Shown here in pieces: positions 1-7,369 of a stretch of DNA of 7,928 nt. This stretch comes from Friedmanniella sp. Lineage in GTDB: Bacteria > Actinomycetota > Actinomycetes > Propionibacteriales > Propionibacteriaceae. Where the stretch lies: positions 1 through 7,928 of the forward strand of contig JAOPXW010000361.1 in NCBI GenBank assembly GCA_025964935.1, in the 5' to 3' direction. How positions within the stretch are numbered: position 1 is the first letter of the stretch; each line of letters begins with the position of its first letter. A program made the position numbers and the translations under genes. The notes under the pieces were generated by a model that was given only the letters and a program-made list of their open reading frames with translations, was not told the origin of the DNA and did no database searches.

Positions 1-946
1 CCGCGGCGAGGTCGCCGCGCAGCCCGGGGTCGTCGGCGAGCCGGGTGACCGCGGCCGCCGCCGCCGGCACGTCGTCGAGCTCCACCAGCAGGGCCGCGCC
101 CCCGACCAGCTCGGCGATACCACCCACCCGGGTGCTGACCAGCGGCCGACCGGCCAGCAGCGCCTCCTGCGCGACCAGGGCGCGGGCCTCCCAGGTGGAG
201 CTCAGCAGCACCAGGTCGGCCGCCTCGAGCAGGTCGGCCACGTCGGTCCGGGCCCCCAGCAGCCGCACCCGGGAACGCTGGGCGGCCACCTGGCCGGTGA
301 GCTCGGTCCGGAGCGGGCCGTCCCCGGCGACGAGGAAGACCAGGTCCGGGCGGTCGCGCAGCGCCGCGGCGACGTCGGCCACCATCCGCAGGTTCTTCTG
401 CGGGGCCAGCCGACCGACCGTCAGCACCACGACGTCCTCGGGGGCAAGGCCCAGAGCGCTCCGGAGCTCGGCCCGGTCGGCGCTCGGTGCGGGCAGCGCC
501 GGGGCGGCGACCGGGGACAGCTGGGCCCTCCGGGCACCCAGGACCCGGGCCTGCGCGACGAGGTCGCTGCTGGCGCCCAGTGTGAGGTCGGCGGAGCGGG
601 CCAGCCGGGCCTGCAGCAGCCGGGCGGCCGCGTCCGCCGTCCCGTGGCCCAGCAGGGCGTTGTGCCAGGTGACGACCAGCGGGGTCCGGTGCGCCCGGGC
701 GAAGGGCCAGGCCAGCCCGCCGGCCTTGTAGCCGTGCGCGTGCACCACGTCCGCGCCGGCGGTCTGCCGAAGGTCGCGCAGCCGGTGCACCTCCAGCCCC
801 AGCGCCGCGAAGCCCTGGGCCCGGGCCGTCGACTCCGGGCAGAAGACCCGCACCTGGTGGCCCCGCTCACGCATCCGCACCGCGACGCTGGCCACATGCC
901 GGCCGATCCCGCCGGTGCTGGCCGTGAGGACGAGGGCGACCTTCAC
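1..946 (-). CDS. GT4-family glycosyltransferase (GT-B fold), 3' end cut by window edge
   Basis: This enzyme probably transfers a sugar from a nucleotide-sugar donor to a glycan or lipid-linked acceptor on the cytoplasmic side of the membrane; donor and acceptor cannot be read from the sequence. About 315 residues are visible of a family that usually runs to 360-400, so the C-terminus lies beyond the left edge. The N-terminal Rossmann half begins MKVALVLTASTGGIGRHV, with the glycine-rich turn typical of acceptor domains, and contains DVVHAHGYKAG near residues 66-76 and VVTWHN near 91-96. The donor half has TVGRLAPQKN (176-185), FLVAGDGPLR (204-213) and the EX7E motif (E253 and E261 in STWEARALVAQEALL). 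The motif is complete, so the enzyme looks active. The GTG start at 946 is chosen because the homologous N-terminus begins there; a weak GGGA lies 7 nt upstream at 957-954. It follows the flippase gene by 69 nt. The family is clear, the pathway is inferred. Confidence 0.9.
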   Translation of the reverse strand, partial: MKVALVLTASTGGIGRHVASVAVRMRERGHQVRVFCPESTARAQGFAALGLEVHRLRDLRQTAGADVVHAHGYKAGGLAWPFARAHRTPLVVTWHNALLGHGTADAAARLLQARLARSADLTLGASSDLVAQARVLGARRAQLSPVAAPALPAPSADRAELRSALGLAPEDVVVLTVGRLAPQKNLRMVADVAAALRDRPDLVFLVAGDGPLRTELTGQVAAQRSRVRLLGARTDVADLLEAADLVLLSSTWEARALVAQEALLAGRPLVSTRVGGIAELVGGAALLVELDDVPAAAAAVTRLADDPGLRGDLAA

Positions 947-959
947 GACGCCATCCCGA

Positions 960-984
960 CCGGACCCGTCGCGGCCGGGTGCGG
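960..984 (-). other. Imperfect hairpin between flippase and glycosyltransferase genes
   Basis: CCGGACCCG (960-968) and CGGGTGCGG (976-984) are inverted repeats with one mismatch, separated by seven bases. The structure lies in the 69-nt gap just upstream of the glycosyltransferase start. No T-run follows it on the transcribed strand, so it does not look like a classical intrinsic terminator. It may be chance in such GC-rich DNA or may affect downstream translation. Confidence 0.25.
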
Positions 985-985
985 C

Positions 986-1030
986 TCAGCGGGGGGGATG
1001 TCAGCGGGGGGCGTTTCAGCGGGGCGGGGG
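986..1030. repeat. Three tandem 15-bp units, TCAGCGGGG-type, at the flippase stop codon
   Basis: Three consecutive units start at 986, 1001 and 1016, each opening with TCAGCGGGG on the + strand and spaced exactly 15 bases. Read on the minus strand, each gives CCCCGCTGA. Since 15 is a multiple of three, the flippase frame meets TGA at 1018-1016, again at 1003-1001 and again at 988-986. The rightmost unit encodes the last residues and stop of the flippase; the other two lie in the following gap. The + strand carries four runs of four to seven G. The transcript would be C-rich and G-poor here. Confidence 0.75.
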
Positions 1031-2635
1031 CTCGGCACGGGCACTCCTCGTCGACGGTACGGGGCGGCTGCGCAGGGCCAGCACCTGGCGGAGCAGCGCC
1101 GGCCGGACCAGCCGCAGGACCCCGGCGAAGATCACCGTACACAGCACGGCGACGGACAGCGCACCGAGCGCCGCCCCGACCAGGCCGGACTGGGCCGTCA
1201 GCCGCGCGACCGCCCCGCCGCCGACTGCGGCCAGGGCGGCGGCGAGCGGTCCGACCAGCAGGGCGGGCACCAGCGACGCACCGACGCCCGGGCCGGTGGT
1301 CCGGCGTACCAGCACCCACCCGACGACCGCGCCCACCACCATGCCCAGCGAGACCGCGGCCGCCATCCCGGGCACGACCCAGCCGCTCGGCAGGCCCAGC
1401 CGGGCCGCCGCGACGGCGAGGATGACACCGGCCCAGGCGGCGGCGGTGGTCAGCCCGGAGCGCCGGGCCTCGTGCTGGGCCAGGAGGGTACGCGAGGCGA
1501 GCCCGAGCAGGCTGAACCCCACCACCGCCGGGGCGAACAGCGCGACCGGCAGGGCCAGGGACGACGTCCGGCCCGACCCGGGCCCGAGGACGAACACCCG
1601 GGCCACGGGGACGGCTGTGGCCACCAGCAGCGCCGCGCCCAGCCAGGCCAGGACGACCACGGCCGGGCCGGTCTCGGCCAGCACGGCCCGGACCTGGTCC
1701 CGGCCCTGCTCGGCGGCGGCGGCCAGGCGCGGGAAGACCAGCTGGAGCAGCGGGGCGGTCAGGACGGCGTACGGCAGCAGGTAGATCGCGTTGGCCCAGG
1801 TGAAGCGGGTCAGGGCGCCCTCGTCGCCCGTGTGCTGGGCAACCCAGCTGGTCAGCAGCACGCTCAGCTGCTGCAGGGCCAGCCCGACCAGGCCGGCGGC
1901 CGCGATCCGGGTGACCACGGCCCGGTCCCCCTCGGCGAACCGCCAGCGCGGCCGGAGCCGAAGCCGGAGCCGGCGCAGCGGGACCAGGGTGCAGACCGCC
2001 AGGGCCAGCACCCCCAGGGTCGTCCCCCACCCCAGCGCGGCCAGCGAGGCCGCGGTCATCCCGGTCAGGTCAGCGGTCGACGCGGGCCCGGAGACCACAG
2101 CGAAAAGCAGGTAGGCCACGATCACCACCACGCTGGAGAGCAACGGGGCCAGGGCTGCGGCCAGGAACCGCTGGTGGGCCTGCAGCACCCCGGCACTGAC
2201 CACGGCCAGCCCGTACAGCCAGACCTGGGGCGCGAAGGTCACCAGCAGGGCGGCCAGGGTGGTGGCGCTGCCGACGCAGTCGACCTTGGCGAACGCGGCG
2301 GCGTAGAGCGGTGCACCCAGCAGCGCCACCAGCCCGGCCGGGGTGAGCGCGACGAGGGTCCAGGTCAGCAGGGCCGACACCGTCTCGCCCGCCTCGGTGC
2401 GCCGGCCGGCACCCGCGTGCCGCGCGACCACCGGGATGACCACCCCGGCGAGCACGCCCCCGGCCACGATCTCGAACAGCACGTTGGGCAGGCTGTTGGC
2501 CGCGTTGTAGACATCACCGAGGCACGTGTCGCCGACGGTCTTGGAGAAGACCAGCGAGCGCCCGAAGCCGAGCACCCGGGACGCCAGGGTCAGCACCGCC
2601 AGGGTCAGGGCCACCGACCCGCCGCGCCCCCTCAC
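1016..2635 (-). CDS. murJ: MurJ/MviN-type lipid-linked oligosaccharide flippase
   Basis: A polytopic membrane protein of the MOP superfamily. MurJ proteins move lipid II, or a related undecaprenyl-linked glycan, across the cytoplasmic membrane for peptidoglycan synthesis. The 539 residues are almost entirely hydrophobic segments, consistent with about 14 membrane helices. The N-terminus has the family signature SRVLGFGRS with R20 and R26, then D41 and NAANSLPN (44-51), followed by [15 protein letters not shown] (55-69), which resembles actinobacterial MurJ. A second landmark is [20 protein letters not shown] (285-304). The C-terminus is a short basic, proline-rich tail; the cytoplasmic pseudokinase extension of mycobacterial MurJ is absent, and 539 residues is close to the size of bacterial MurJ without it. 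The GTG start at 2635 overlaps the upstream gene by four bases (GTGA), which implies translational coupling. Whether it is the main lipid II flippase or a paralogue for another glycan cannot be told; actinobacteria often carry another murJ elsewhere. Confidence 0.87.
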   Translation of the reverse strand: MRGRGGSVALTLAVLTLASRVLGFGRSLVFSKTVGDTCLGDVYNAANSLPNVLFEIVAGGVLAGVVIPVVARHAGAGRRTEAGETVSALLTWTLVALTPAGLVALLGAPLYAAAFAKVDCVGSATTLAALLVTFAPQVWLYGLAVVSAGVLQAHQRFLAAALAPLLSSVVVIVAYLLFAVVSGPASTADLTGMTAASLAALGWGTTLGVLALAVCTLVPLRRLRLRLRPRWRFAEGDRAVVTRIAAAGLVGLALQQLSVLLTSWVAQHTGDEGALTRFTWANAIYLLPYAVLTAPLLQLVFPRLAAAAEQGRDQVRAVLAETGPAVVVLAWLGAALLVATAVPVARVFVLGPGSGRTSSLALPVALFAPAVVGFSLLGLASRTLLAQHEARRSGLTTAAAWAGVILAVAAARLGLPSGWVVPGMAAAVSLGMVVGAVVGWVLVRRTTGPGVGASLVPALLVGPLAAALAAVGGGAVARLTAQSGLVGAALGALSVAVLCTVIFAGVLRLVRPALLRQVLALRSRPVPSTRSARAEPPPR

Positions 2636-3468
2636 CGCGGCGCAGCGCCGAGCCGGTCCAGCGCCCGCAGCCAGGGCGTCCGCTCGATCACCGCGGTGAA
2701 GCTGACCCGCTCGCTGGCCGCGGTCAGACCCACCACCGCCGTGAGCGCGAGCACCCGGGCCCAGGTCGGCCAGGCGGCGGCGGCCGCGGTGGCGACCCCG
2801 GCCCCGAGCGCGTTGGCCCCGCAGTCCCCCAGCATCGACCGGGCGGCCAGGTCGTTCGGCAGGCTGCCCAGGGCGGCTCCGACGGCCGGGGCCGCGCCGG
2901 TGAGAACCAGGCCCGACCCCAGCAGCAGCACGACCTTGGCCGCCCGGCCGGGCCGCAGGTCGAACAGGTTGACCAGGTTGGCCGTCCCGGCGACGAGGGC
3001 GGTGTCGAGCCCGACCTGCGCGAGCCGACCCGCCCGTCCGGGGGTGGAGCGGCGCAGCAGCAGGGCGGCGCCGGCGGCACTGACCCCCACCCCGGCGATC
3101 TTGACCGTGCCGCTGGTCAGCGTGCCGGAGCGCAGGGCCCGCAGGTGGCCGCCGAATCCCTTGGCCTGGGTCGCGCCGTAGAGGTCGTCGTAGGCACCGA
3201 CCAGACCCGAGCCGGCGGCCGCGAGAGCCACGGCCGCCGCCCGCGGAGCGGAGCCCCCGAGGGCCACCTCCGTGAGCGCTCCGGCGAGCACGGCGGCCAC
3301 GGCGACCGGACCCTCGGCGAGGGTGACGGCCCGACCGGCGTGGTTGGTCCGCGACCAGCGCGAGGCGGGGTCCACCCGACGCGTCGCGGCGCGGTTGCCC
3401 AGGGCCGCGACGGCCGTGGCCACCCCGCCGCCGAGCAGGGCCCGCTGCGTACGCCCGAACCGCGTCAT
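2632..3468 (-). CDS. Divergent MraY/WecA-superfamily polyprenyl-phosphate phosphotransferase-like membrane protein
   Basis: Members of this superfamily join a sugar-1-phosphate to undecaprenyl phosphate, the first step of lipid-linked glycan assembly. Several family landmarks are in the right order: RTNHAGRAV (40-48), matching the cytoplasmic motif after the first helix; GAYDDLYG with the acidic pair D94-D95; [10 protein letters not shown] (103-112) and TSGTVKI (118-124); [15 protein letters not shown] (164-178) with N167 and D170; and [12 protein letters not shown] (212-223). Hydrophobic stretches surround these motifs. At 278 residues it is shorter than typical MraY or WecA (about 320-360), and the late histidine-rich loop of MraY is not visible. 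It may therefore be a reduced transferase with a different substrate, or a non-catalytic relative. The ATG start at 3468 lies 7 nt after the steB stop without a clear ribosome site; the TGA overlaps the flippase start. I would expect automated annotation to call it hypothetical. The superfamily assignment is fairly secure, the activity is inferred. Confidence 0.72.
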   Translation of the reverse strand: MTRFGRTQRALLGGGVATAVAALGNRAATRRVDPASRWSRTNHAGRAVTLAEGPVAVAAVLAGALTEVALGGSAPRAAAVALAAAGSGLVGAYDDLYGATQAKGFGGHLRALRSGTLTSGTVKIAGVGVSAAGAALLLRRSTPGRAGRLAQVGLDTALVAGTANLVNLFDLRPGRAAKVVLLLGSGLVLTGAAPAVGAALGSLPNDLAARSMLGDCGANALGAGVATAAAAAWPTWARVLALTAVVGLTAASERVSFTAVIERTPWLRALDRLGAAPR

Positions 3469-3475
3469 CGCCGGG

Positions 3476-4399
3476 TCAGCGGACCGGCAGAGCCGGCAGC
3501 GGTCCGTCGGCCTTGGCCAGGGCGCCGTAGTGACCCTGCCGGCCGAGCAGCTGCTCCCTGCCGGCCAGGATGACCGTGGTCACCCCGCTGCTGAGGTCGG
3601 CGACGTCGACGGTGCTCAGGCTGTCCGCCGAGGCGGACTCGGTCCGGGCGGTCAGGACGTCGGTGCTGTCCAGCTCGGCGCTGTTGGGGCCGGCCAGGAC
3701 GACGCCGGCCCGCGACTTCAGGGCCAGGTCGAGCTGGACGTGGGCGGTCAGCAGGTCGTTGGTGGCGGCCGGGCTGCTGGCCTCGGCCGTCACCACCACG
3801 ACGAGCTGGGCCTGGTCGGGCTGGTCGGCGCTGACGTTGGCCAGCCCCCCGCTGCTCAGGGCCTTGCCGAGGGCGACGGCCGTGTCGTCCCGCTCCGCCA
3901 CGGAGCGGTCGGCGACCGCCCGGGCCAGGGCGAGACCCACCCGGGTCGCCTGGGAGGCGGACTGGTCCAGGTTGAGGGTCTGCACGTACGGGGCCAGGAC
4001 CTCGTTGACCGCCTTGGCCTTGGCGGGGTCGAAGACGTCGGAGCTGACCTTCGTCTGCGAGGTCAGCGTGCCGCCGGCCACCCCGACGGCGTTGACGATC
4101 GCCTGCACGACCGGACCGGGAGCATCGGGCATGGCCACCACGGCGACGTGCTGTCCGGAGAGCTGCCCGGAGGTGGTGGCCTCCCCCACCCGCAGGTCGA
4201 AGTTCTCCCGGTAGCCGTCGAGGGCGTTGCGGCGGTCGATCTCGGTCCGGAGGTCGGTCACCTGCTTGCGGTCTTGGGCGGCCTGGGAGAGGAGTCCCTC
4301 GTCGACCGAGGGGCCGAGCGAGACGCCGACCGCGATCCCGACGGAGAGGGCGAGGAACACCGCCATCAGCGACACGATGTGGTAGCGGAAGTTGATCAC
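3476..4399 (-). CDS. steB: SteB/MctB-family membrane-anchored protein
   Basis: A 307-residue protein beginning [20 protein letters not shown], the characteristic opening of the family known as MctB in mycobacteria (Rv1698, reported in copper handling) and SteB in Corynebacterium (acting with SteA in cytokinesis). Residues 8-29 form one membrane segment. They are followed by a charged, probably coiled-coil stretch (about 33-65, with a [16 protein letters not shown] heptad-like pattern) and then an extracytoplasmic alpha/beta domain with strands such as HVAVVAM (84-90), QLVVVVTA (198-205), [10 protein letters not shown] (231-240) and [12 protein letters not shown] (274-285). Length is close to the mycobacterial homologue. 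The GTG start overlaps the steA stop by four bases, and an AAGGA sits 9 nt upstream. Adjacency to steA favours a role in a SteA-SteB division complex. I see no obvious copper-binding cluster: there is no cysteine and the only methionines are near the N-terminus. Confidence 0.88.
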   Translation of the reverse strand: MINFRYHIVSLMAVFLALSVGIAVGVSLGPSVDEGLLSQAAQDRKQVTDLRTEIDRRNALDGYRENFDLRVGEATTSGQLSGQHVAVVAMPDAPGPVVQAIVNAVGVAGGTLTSQTKVSSDVFDPAKAKAVNEVLAPYVQTLNLDQSASQATRVGLALARAVADRSVAERDDTAVALGKALSSGGLANVSADQPDQAQLVVVVTAEASSPAATNDLLTAHVQLDLALKSRAGVVLAGPNSAELDSTDVLTARTESASADSLSTVDVADLSSGVTTVILAGREQLLGRQGHYGALAKADGPLPALPVR

Positions 4400-5586
4400 G
4401 TGAAGAGTTCCTTGATCCAGTAGAGCAGGTCGCGGACGCGGGCCCCGATGACGCTGGCCACCGCCCAGCCGACGTCGGTGACCAGCATGGCGGTGCCGAG
4501 AGCCAGCAGGGCCGAGAGCACGAGCAGCACGAGGTGCCAGCCCTTGATCTGACTCCGGTAGATCCGGGAGACCCCCTTGGCGTCGACGAGCTTGGGTCCG
4601 ACCCGGAGGCGGGTGAGGAACGTGGAGGCCATCCCGGAGCGACCCTTGTCGAGGAACTCCACCAGCGAGGCGTGGGTGCCCACGGCCACCAGCAGCCGGG
4701 CCCCCTTGGAGTCGGCCAGCAGCATCGCGGCATCCTCGCTGGTGCCCAGCGCGGGGAAGACGACGGCCTGCAGCCCGAGGGCCTCGATCCGCTCGATCCC
4801 GGGGGCCCGGCCGTCCCGGTAGGCGTGCACGATCAGCTCAGCCCCCGACATCAGGGTGGAGTCGGAGCAGGAGTCCATGTCCCCGATGATCATGTCCGGC
4901 TTGTAGCCCGCCTCGATCAGGGCGTCGGCCCCGCCGTCCACCCCCATCAGGAGCGGCTTGTACTCCGAGATGTAGGAGCGCAGGGTGTTGAGGTCGCTGC
5001 GGTAGTCGTAGCCCCGCACCACGATCAGGACGTGCCGCCCGTCGATCACGGTGCGGATCTCGGGGACGCCGACGCCCTCGAGCAGCAGCTCCTTCTCAGC
5101 CCGCAGGTAGGTCATGGTGTTGTCGGCGAAGGCCTCGATCTGGTCCGACAGCCCGGCCCGGGCCAGCTCCAGCTGCTGCTCCAGCACGTCGGTGGTCACC
5201 AGCGTCCCCTCGGCGATGACCGCCCCGCTCGCGTCCAACAGCCGGCCCCCGTCCAGGACGACCCGGTCCCCCTCGGTCAGCTGGGTGAAGATGTCCTCGC
5301 CGACCTCGTCCACCAGGGTGATCCCGGCCTCGAGGAGGATGCCGGGGCCCAGGTTGGGGTAGCGGCCCGAGACGGATCCGACCGCGTTCAGGACGGCGCT
5401 GACCCCGCACGCGACCAGGGCCTCCGCGCTGACCCGGTCCAGGTCGGAGTGGTGGATGACGGCCACCTCGCCGGGGCGCAGCCGCTTGGTCAGGTTCTTG
5501 GTGCGTCGGTCGAGCCGCACGATACCGCCGGCTTCCACCGGGTTCGCGCGCCTTCGCAACGGGCTCGACAGTCTCATCGGTGTCAT
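4396..5586 (-). CDS. steA: SteA-family putative cytokinetic ring protein with thiamin-pyrophosphokinase-like domain
   Basis: Homologue of mycobacterial Rv1697 and corynebacterial SteA, which acts with SteB at the division site. The 396 residues contain a conserved N-terminal region with SVSGRYPNLGPGIL (71-84) and a central helix-rich linker (about 133-170). A thiamin-pyrophosphokinase-like fold follows: RHVLIVVRG (184-192), GVDGGADALIEAGYKPD (215-231), IIGDMDS (233-239) and GTSEDAAMLLA (281-291). The conserved STFLTRLRVGPKLVDAK (321-337) precedes a membrane helix at 350-369 and a weaker hydrophobic stretch near 370-383, so the large domain should be cytosolic. The DGGAD and GDMDS motifs are better preserved than I recall for the mycobacterial protein. 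A second in-frame ATG at 5577 (residue 4) may be the real start, since GGGAAG lies 9 nt before it and abuts the first ATG. The gene follows recN after 71 nt and overlaps steB by four bases. Confidence 0.9.
   Translation of the reverse strand: MTPMRLSSPLRRRANPVEAGGIVRLDRRTKNLTKRLRPGEVAVIHHSDLDRVSAEALVACGVSAVLNAVGSVSGRYPNLGPGILLEAGITLVDEVGEDIFTQLTEGDRVVLDGGRLLDASGAVIAEGTLVTTDVLEQQLELARAGLSDQIEAFADNTMTYLRAEKELLLEGVGVPEIRTVIDGRHVLIVVRGYDYRSDLNTLRSYISEYKPLLMGVDGGADALIEAGYKPDMIIGDMDSCSDSTLMSGAELIVHAYRDGRAPGIERIEALGLQAVVFPALGTSEDAAMLLADSKGARLLVAVGTHASLVEFLDKGRSGMASTFLTRLRVGPKLVDAKGVSRIYRSQIKGWHLVLLVLSALLALGTAMLVTDVGWAVASVIGARVRDLLYWIKELFT
4409..4413 (-). promoter_or_regulatory. Ribosome binding site of steB inside steA
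   Basis: On the minus strand AAGGA lies nine bases before the GTG at 4399. It is within the last codons of steA and supports GTG as the true steB start; the GTGA overlap also allows coupled translation. Confidence 0.6.
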
Positions 5587-5592
5587 CTTCCC
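5587..5592 (-). promoter_or_regulatory. Possible steA ribosome binding site that bears on start choice
   Basis: GGGAAG directly abuts the ATG at 5586, too close to serve it. It lies nine bases before the in-frame ATG at 5577. Read literally this favours the later start, which would shorten SteA by three residues. The match to the anti-Shine-Dalgarno sequence is only partial. Confidence 0.35.
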
Positions 5593-5614
5593 ACGCTCAG
5601 GACCCCCGGCCGGT

Positions 5615-5628
5615 GCGCGTCAGCGCGC
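5615..5628. other. Small inverted repeat in the recN-steA gap
   Basis: GCGCG (5615-5619) and CGCGC (5624-5628) form a perfect five-base stem around a TCAG loop. The hairpin is flanked by direct copies of CCCCCGG at 5603-5609 and 5632-5638. The 71-nt gap (5587-5657) is the longest in the window and the natural place for an internal promoter or attenuator. I see no convincing -10 or -35 element and no T-run, so the role is open. Confidence 0.3.
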
Positions 5629-5657
5629 GTGCCCCCGGGCTCAGAGGTGCGACACCG

Positions 5658-7352
5658 CTAGGGGGAGCCCCGGTGGGACGCGGCCAGGTCGACCAGCTCA
5701 CCGGCGTGGGCCAGCGCCGAGTCCGTGGTGTCCAGACCCGCCATCATCCGGGCCAGCTCGGCGGCCCGCTGGTCCTCGGCCACCTGCACCACCCCGCTGG
5801 TGGTGACCTGGCCGTCGTCGGCCTTGACCACCACGAAGTGCCGGTCGGCGAAGGCGGCGACCTGGGCCAGGTGGGTCACCACGATGACCTGGCTGTGCCG
5901 GGCCAGGGCGGCCAGCCGCCGCCCGATCTCCACGGCCACCTTGCCGCCCACCCCGGCGTCGACCTCGTCGAAGACGAGCGTCCCCGACCCGTGGTCGGCG
6001 GCCAGCACCACCTCGAGCGCGAGCCGTACGCGGGAGAGCTCACCGCCGGAGGCCACTTTGCCCAGGCTGCGCGGCTCGCTGCCGGGGTTGGCGCTGAACA
6101 GCAGGTCGACGTGGTCAGCCCCGTACGGCCCGGGCTCGGTCGGGCTCAGCTCGAAGAGCAGGCGGGCGTGCGGCATGGCCAGAGCGGCCAGCTCGCCCAT
6201 CACGGCCCCGGCGAAGGCGGCCGCGGCCGCGGTCCGGGCGCGGGTGATGGCGGCCGACTGCTCGCCGAGCTGGACGTCGAGCTGCGTCACCCTGTCGGCC
6301 AGCAGCTCGATCCGGTCGTCGCTGGACCCGAGGTCCAGAAGTCGGCGGGAGGCCTGGGCCGACCAGGCCAGCACCTCGTCGACGGTCGTGCCGTACTTGC
6401 GGGTCAGACCGGCGAGCTGGGACCGCCGGCCGGCGATCCACTCCAGCCGACCGGGCTCGGCGTCCAGCGTGTCGAGGTAGCGGGCCAGGTCGGAGGAGAC
6501 GTCGGACAGCAGGAAACCCGCCTCGGCCAGGCGGGCCGCCGCCTCGGTCAGCTCGGCGGGGGTCTCGACGGAGCCGGACTCCAGCGACTTCCGGGCCACC
6601 CCGACCGCCGACAGGGCACCGCCGGCCTCGTCGTCGGCCCCGGCGAGCGCGGCCAGCGCGTCCTGGGCCATGGCCCGCAGGTCGTCGGCGGACTGCAGCC
6701 GGGTGGCCTCGGCGGCCAGGGCGACGTCCTCGGCGGCCTCGGGGGCGACCCGCTCGATCTCGGTCAGACCGAAGGTGAGGAGATCGATCTCCTGGGCCCG
6801 GGTGCGCGCCTCGCTGCGCAGCCGGTCGAGCTCGGCCGCGGCGACCCGTCGTTCGGCGTAGCGGGTCTGGTAGTCGGTCAGGGCGGGCAGCACGTCGTCG
6901 CCGGCGAACCGGTCGAGCAGGTCCCGCTGCCGGTCCGAGGCCTGCAGCCGGATCTGTTCGGACTGCCCGTGGATGGCGATCAGCGCCGTCGTCACCTCGG
7001 CGCAGACCGAGGCGGGAACCTGTGCGCCACCCAGGTAGGCCCGGGACCGGCCGCCGGAGGTCAGGTGCCGTGCCACGATCAGGTCACCCTCGTCGAGCTC
7101 ACCGCCGGCGTCGGCCACCCGCTCGGCGAGGTCGGCGCGGTCCAGCACGAAGCGACCCTCGACCCGGGCCCGCTCAGCCCCGTTGCGGACGGCGCGCGGG
7201 TCGGCGCGACCGCCCAGCAGCAGGCCGATCCCGGTCACGATCATGGTCTTGCCGGCCCCGGTCTCGCCGGTGACCACCGTCAGCCCGCGGTCCAGTGCGA
7301 TGGTGGCCTCGCTGATCACCCCCAGGTCGGTGATCCTCAGCTCCTCGATCAT
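5658..7352 (-). CDS. recN: DNA repair protein RecN (SMC-like ATPase)
   Basis: RecN is a cytosolic SMC-related ATPase that gathers broken DNA ends for double-strand break repair by recombination. At 564 residues it matches the usual length (about 550-590). The N-terminal ATPase half has MIEELRITDLGVI and the Walker A motif GETGAGKT (29-36), then a Q-loop region with IHGQSEQ (127-133). The middle (about 155-385) is a charged, alanine- and leucine-rich antiparallel coiled coil. The C-terminal half has the ABC signature KVASGGELSRVRLALE (432-447), Walker B TLVFDEVDAGVGG (458-470) with D462 and E463, and the switch histidine in THLAQVAA (493-500). All catalytic motifs are intact. The ATG start at 7352 fits the family N-terminus exactly; it lies 25 nt after the nadK stop. 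No SOS-type operator is visible just upstream, so it is probably read through from nadK. Confidence 0.97.
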   Translation of the reverse strand: MIEELRITDLGVISEATIALDRGLTVVTGETGAGKTMIVTGIGLLLGGRADPRAVRNGAERARVEGRFVLDRADLAERVADAGGELDEGDLIVARHLTSGGRSRAYLGGAQVPASVCAEVTTALIAIHGQSEQIRLQASDRQRDLLDRFAGDDVLPALTDYQTRYAERRVAAAELDRLRSEARTRAQEIDLLTFGLTEIERVAPEAAEDVALAAEATRLQSADDLRAMAQDALAALAGADDEAGGALSAVGVARKSLESGSVETPAELTEAAARLAEAGFLLSDVSSDLARYLDTLDAEPGRLEWIAGRRSQLAGLTRKYGTTVDEVLAWSAQASRRLLDLGSSDDRIELLADRVTQLDVQLGEQSAAITRARTAAAAAFAGAVMGELAALAMPHARLLFELSPTEPGPYGADHVDLLFSANPGSEPRSLGKVASGGELSRVRLALEVVLAADHGSGTLVFDEVDAGVGGKVAVEIGRRLAALARHSQVIVVTHLAQVAAFADRHFVVVKADDGQVTTSGVVQVAEDQRAAELARMMAGLDTTDSALAHAGELVDLAASHRGSP

Positions 7353-7353
7353 G

Positions 7354-7369
7354 GGCGGGTCCGCCCGCC
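7354..7369 (-). promoter_or_regulatory. Hairpin immediately before the recN start codon
   Basis: GGCGGG (7354-7359) and CCCGCC (7364-7369) form a perfect six-base GC stem with a four-base loop, ending one base before the recN ATG in the message. It fills most of the 25-nt nadK-recN gap and covers the region where a ribosome site would be, and no clear Shine-Dalgarno sequence is seen. It could limit independent initiation and make recN translation depend on ribosomes finishing nadK. In DNA this GC-rich, chance is a real alternative. Confidence 0.35.

Noticed and set aside
421..897. Minus-strand open frame with a methionine start inside the glycosyltransferase gene
   Set aside because: It is out of frame with the GT4 motifs and its Arg/Pro/Ser-rich translation is typical of a shifted frame.
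960..984. Intrinsic terminator after the flippase gene
   Set aside because: The inverted repeat is imperfect and no T-run follows; the next gene begins shortly after, so read-through is more likely.
867..2030. 387-codon minus-strand frame crossing the flippase end
   Set aside because: It is a shifted frame of murJ, running through the intergenic repeat into the glycosyltransferase start, with no domain.
644..3181. Very long open frame on the + strand (845 codons) opposite the flippase and transferase genes
   Set aside because: Its translation is low-complexity (Gly, Gln, Arg, Pro, His rich) with no domain. It is the antisense shadow of GC-rich third positions in well-recognised minus-strand genes.
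3465..4733. 422-codon minus-strand frame spanning steB and the end of steA
   Set aside because: It overlaps both genes in another frame and its translation is Arg/Gly/Pro low-complexity.
3272..5661. Two + strand open frames (3272-4423 and 4534-5661) opposite steB and steA
   Set aside because: Same antisense shadow effect; Gly/Val/His/Gln-rich translations without motifs.
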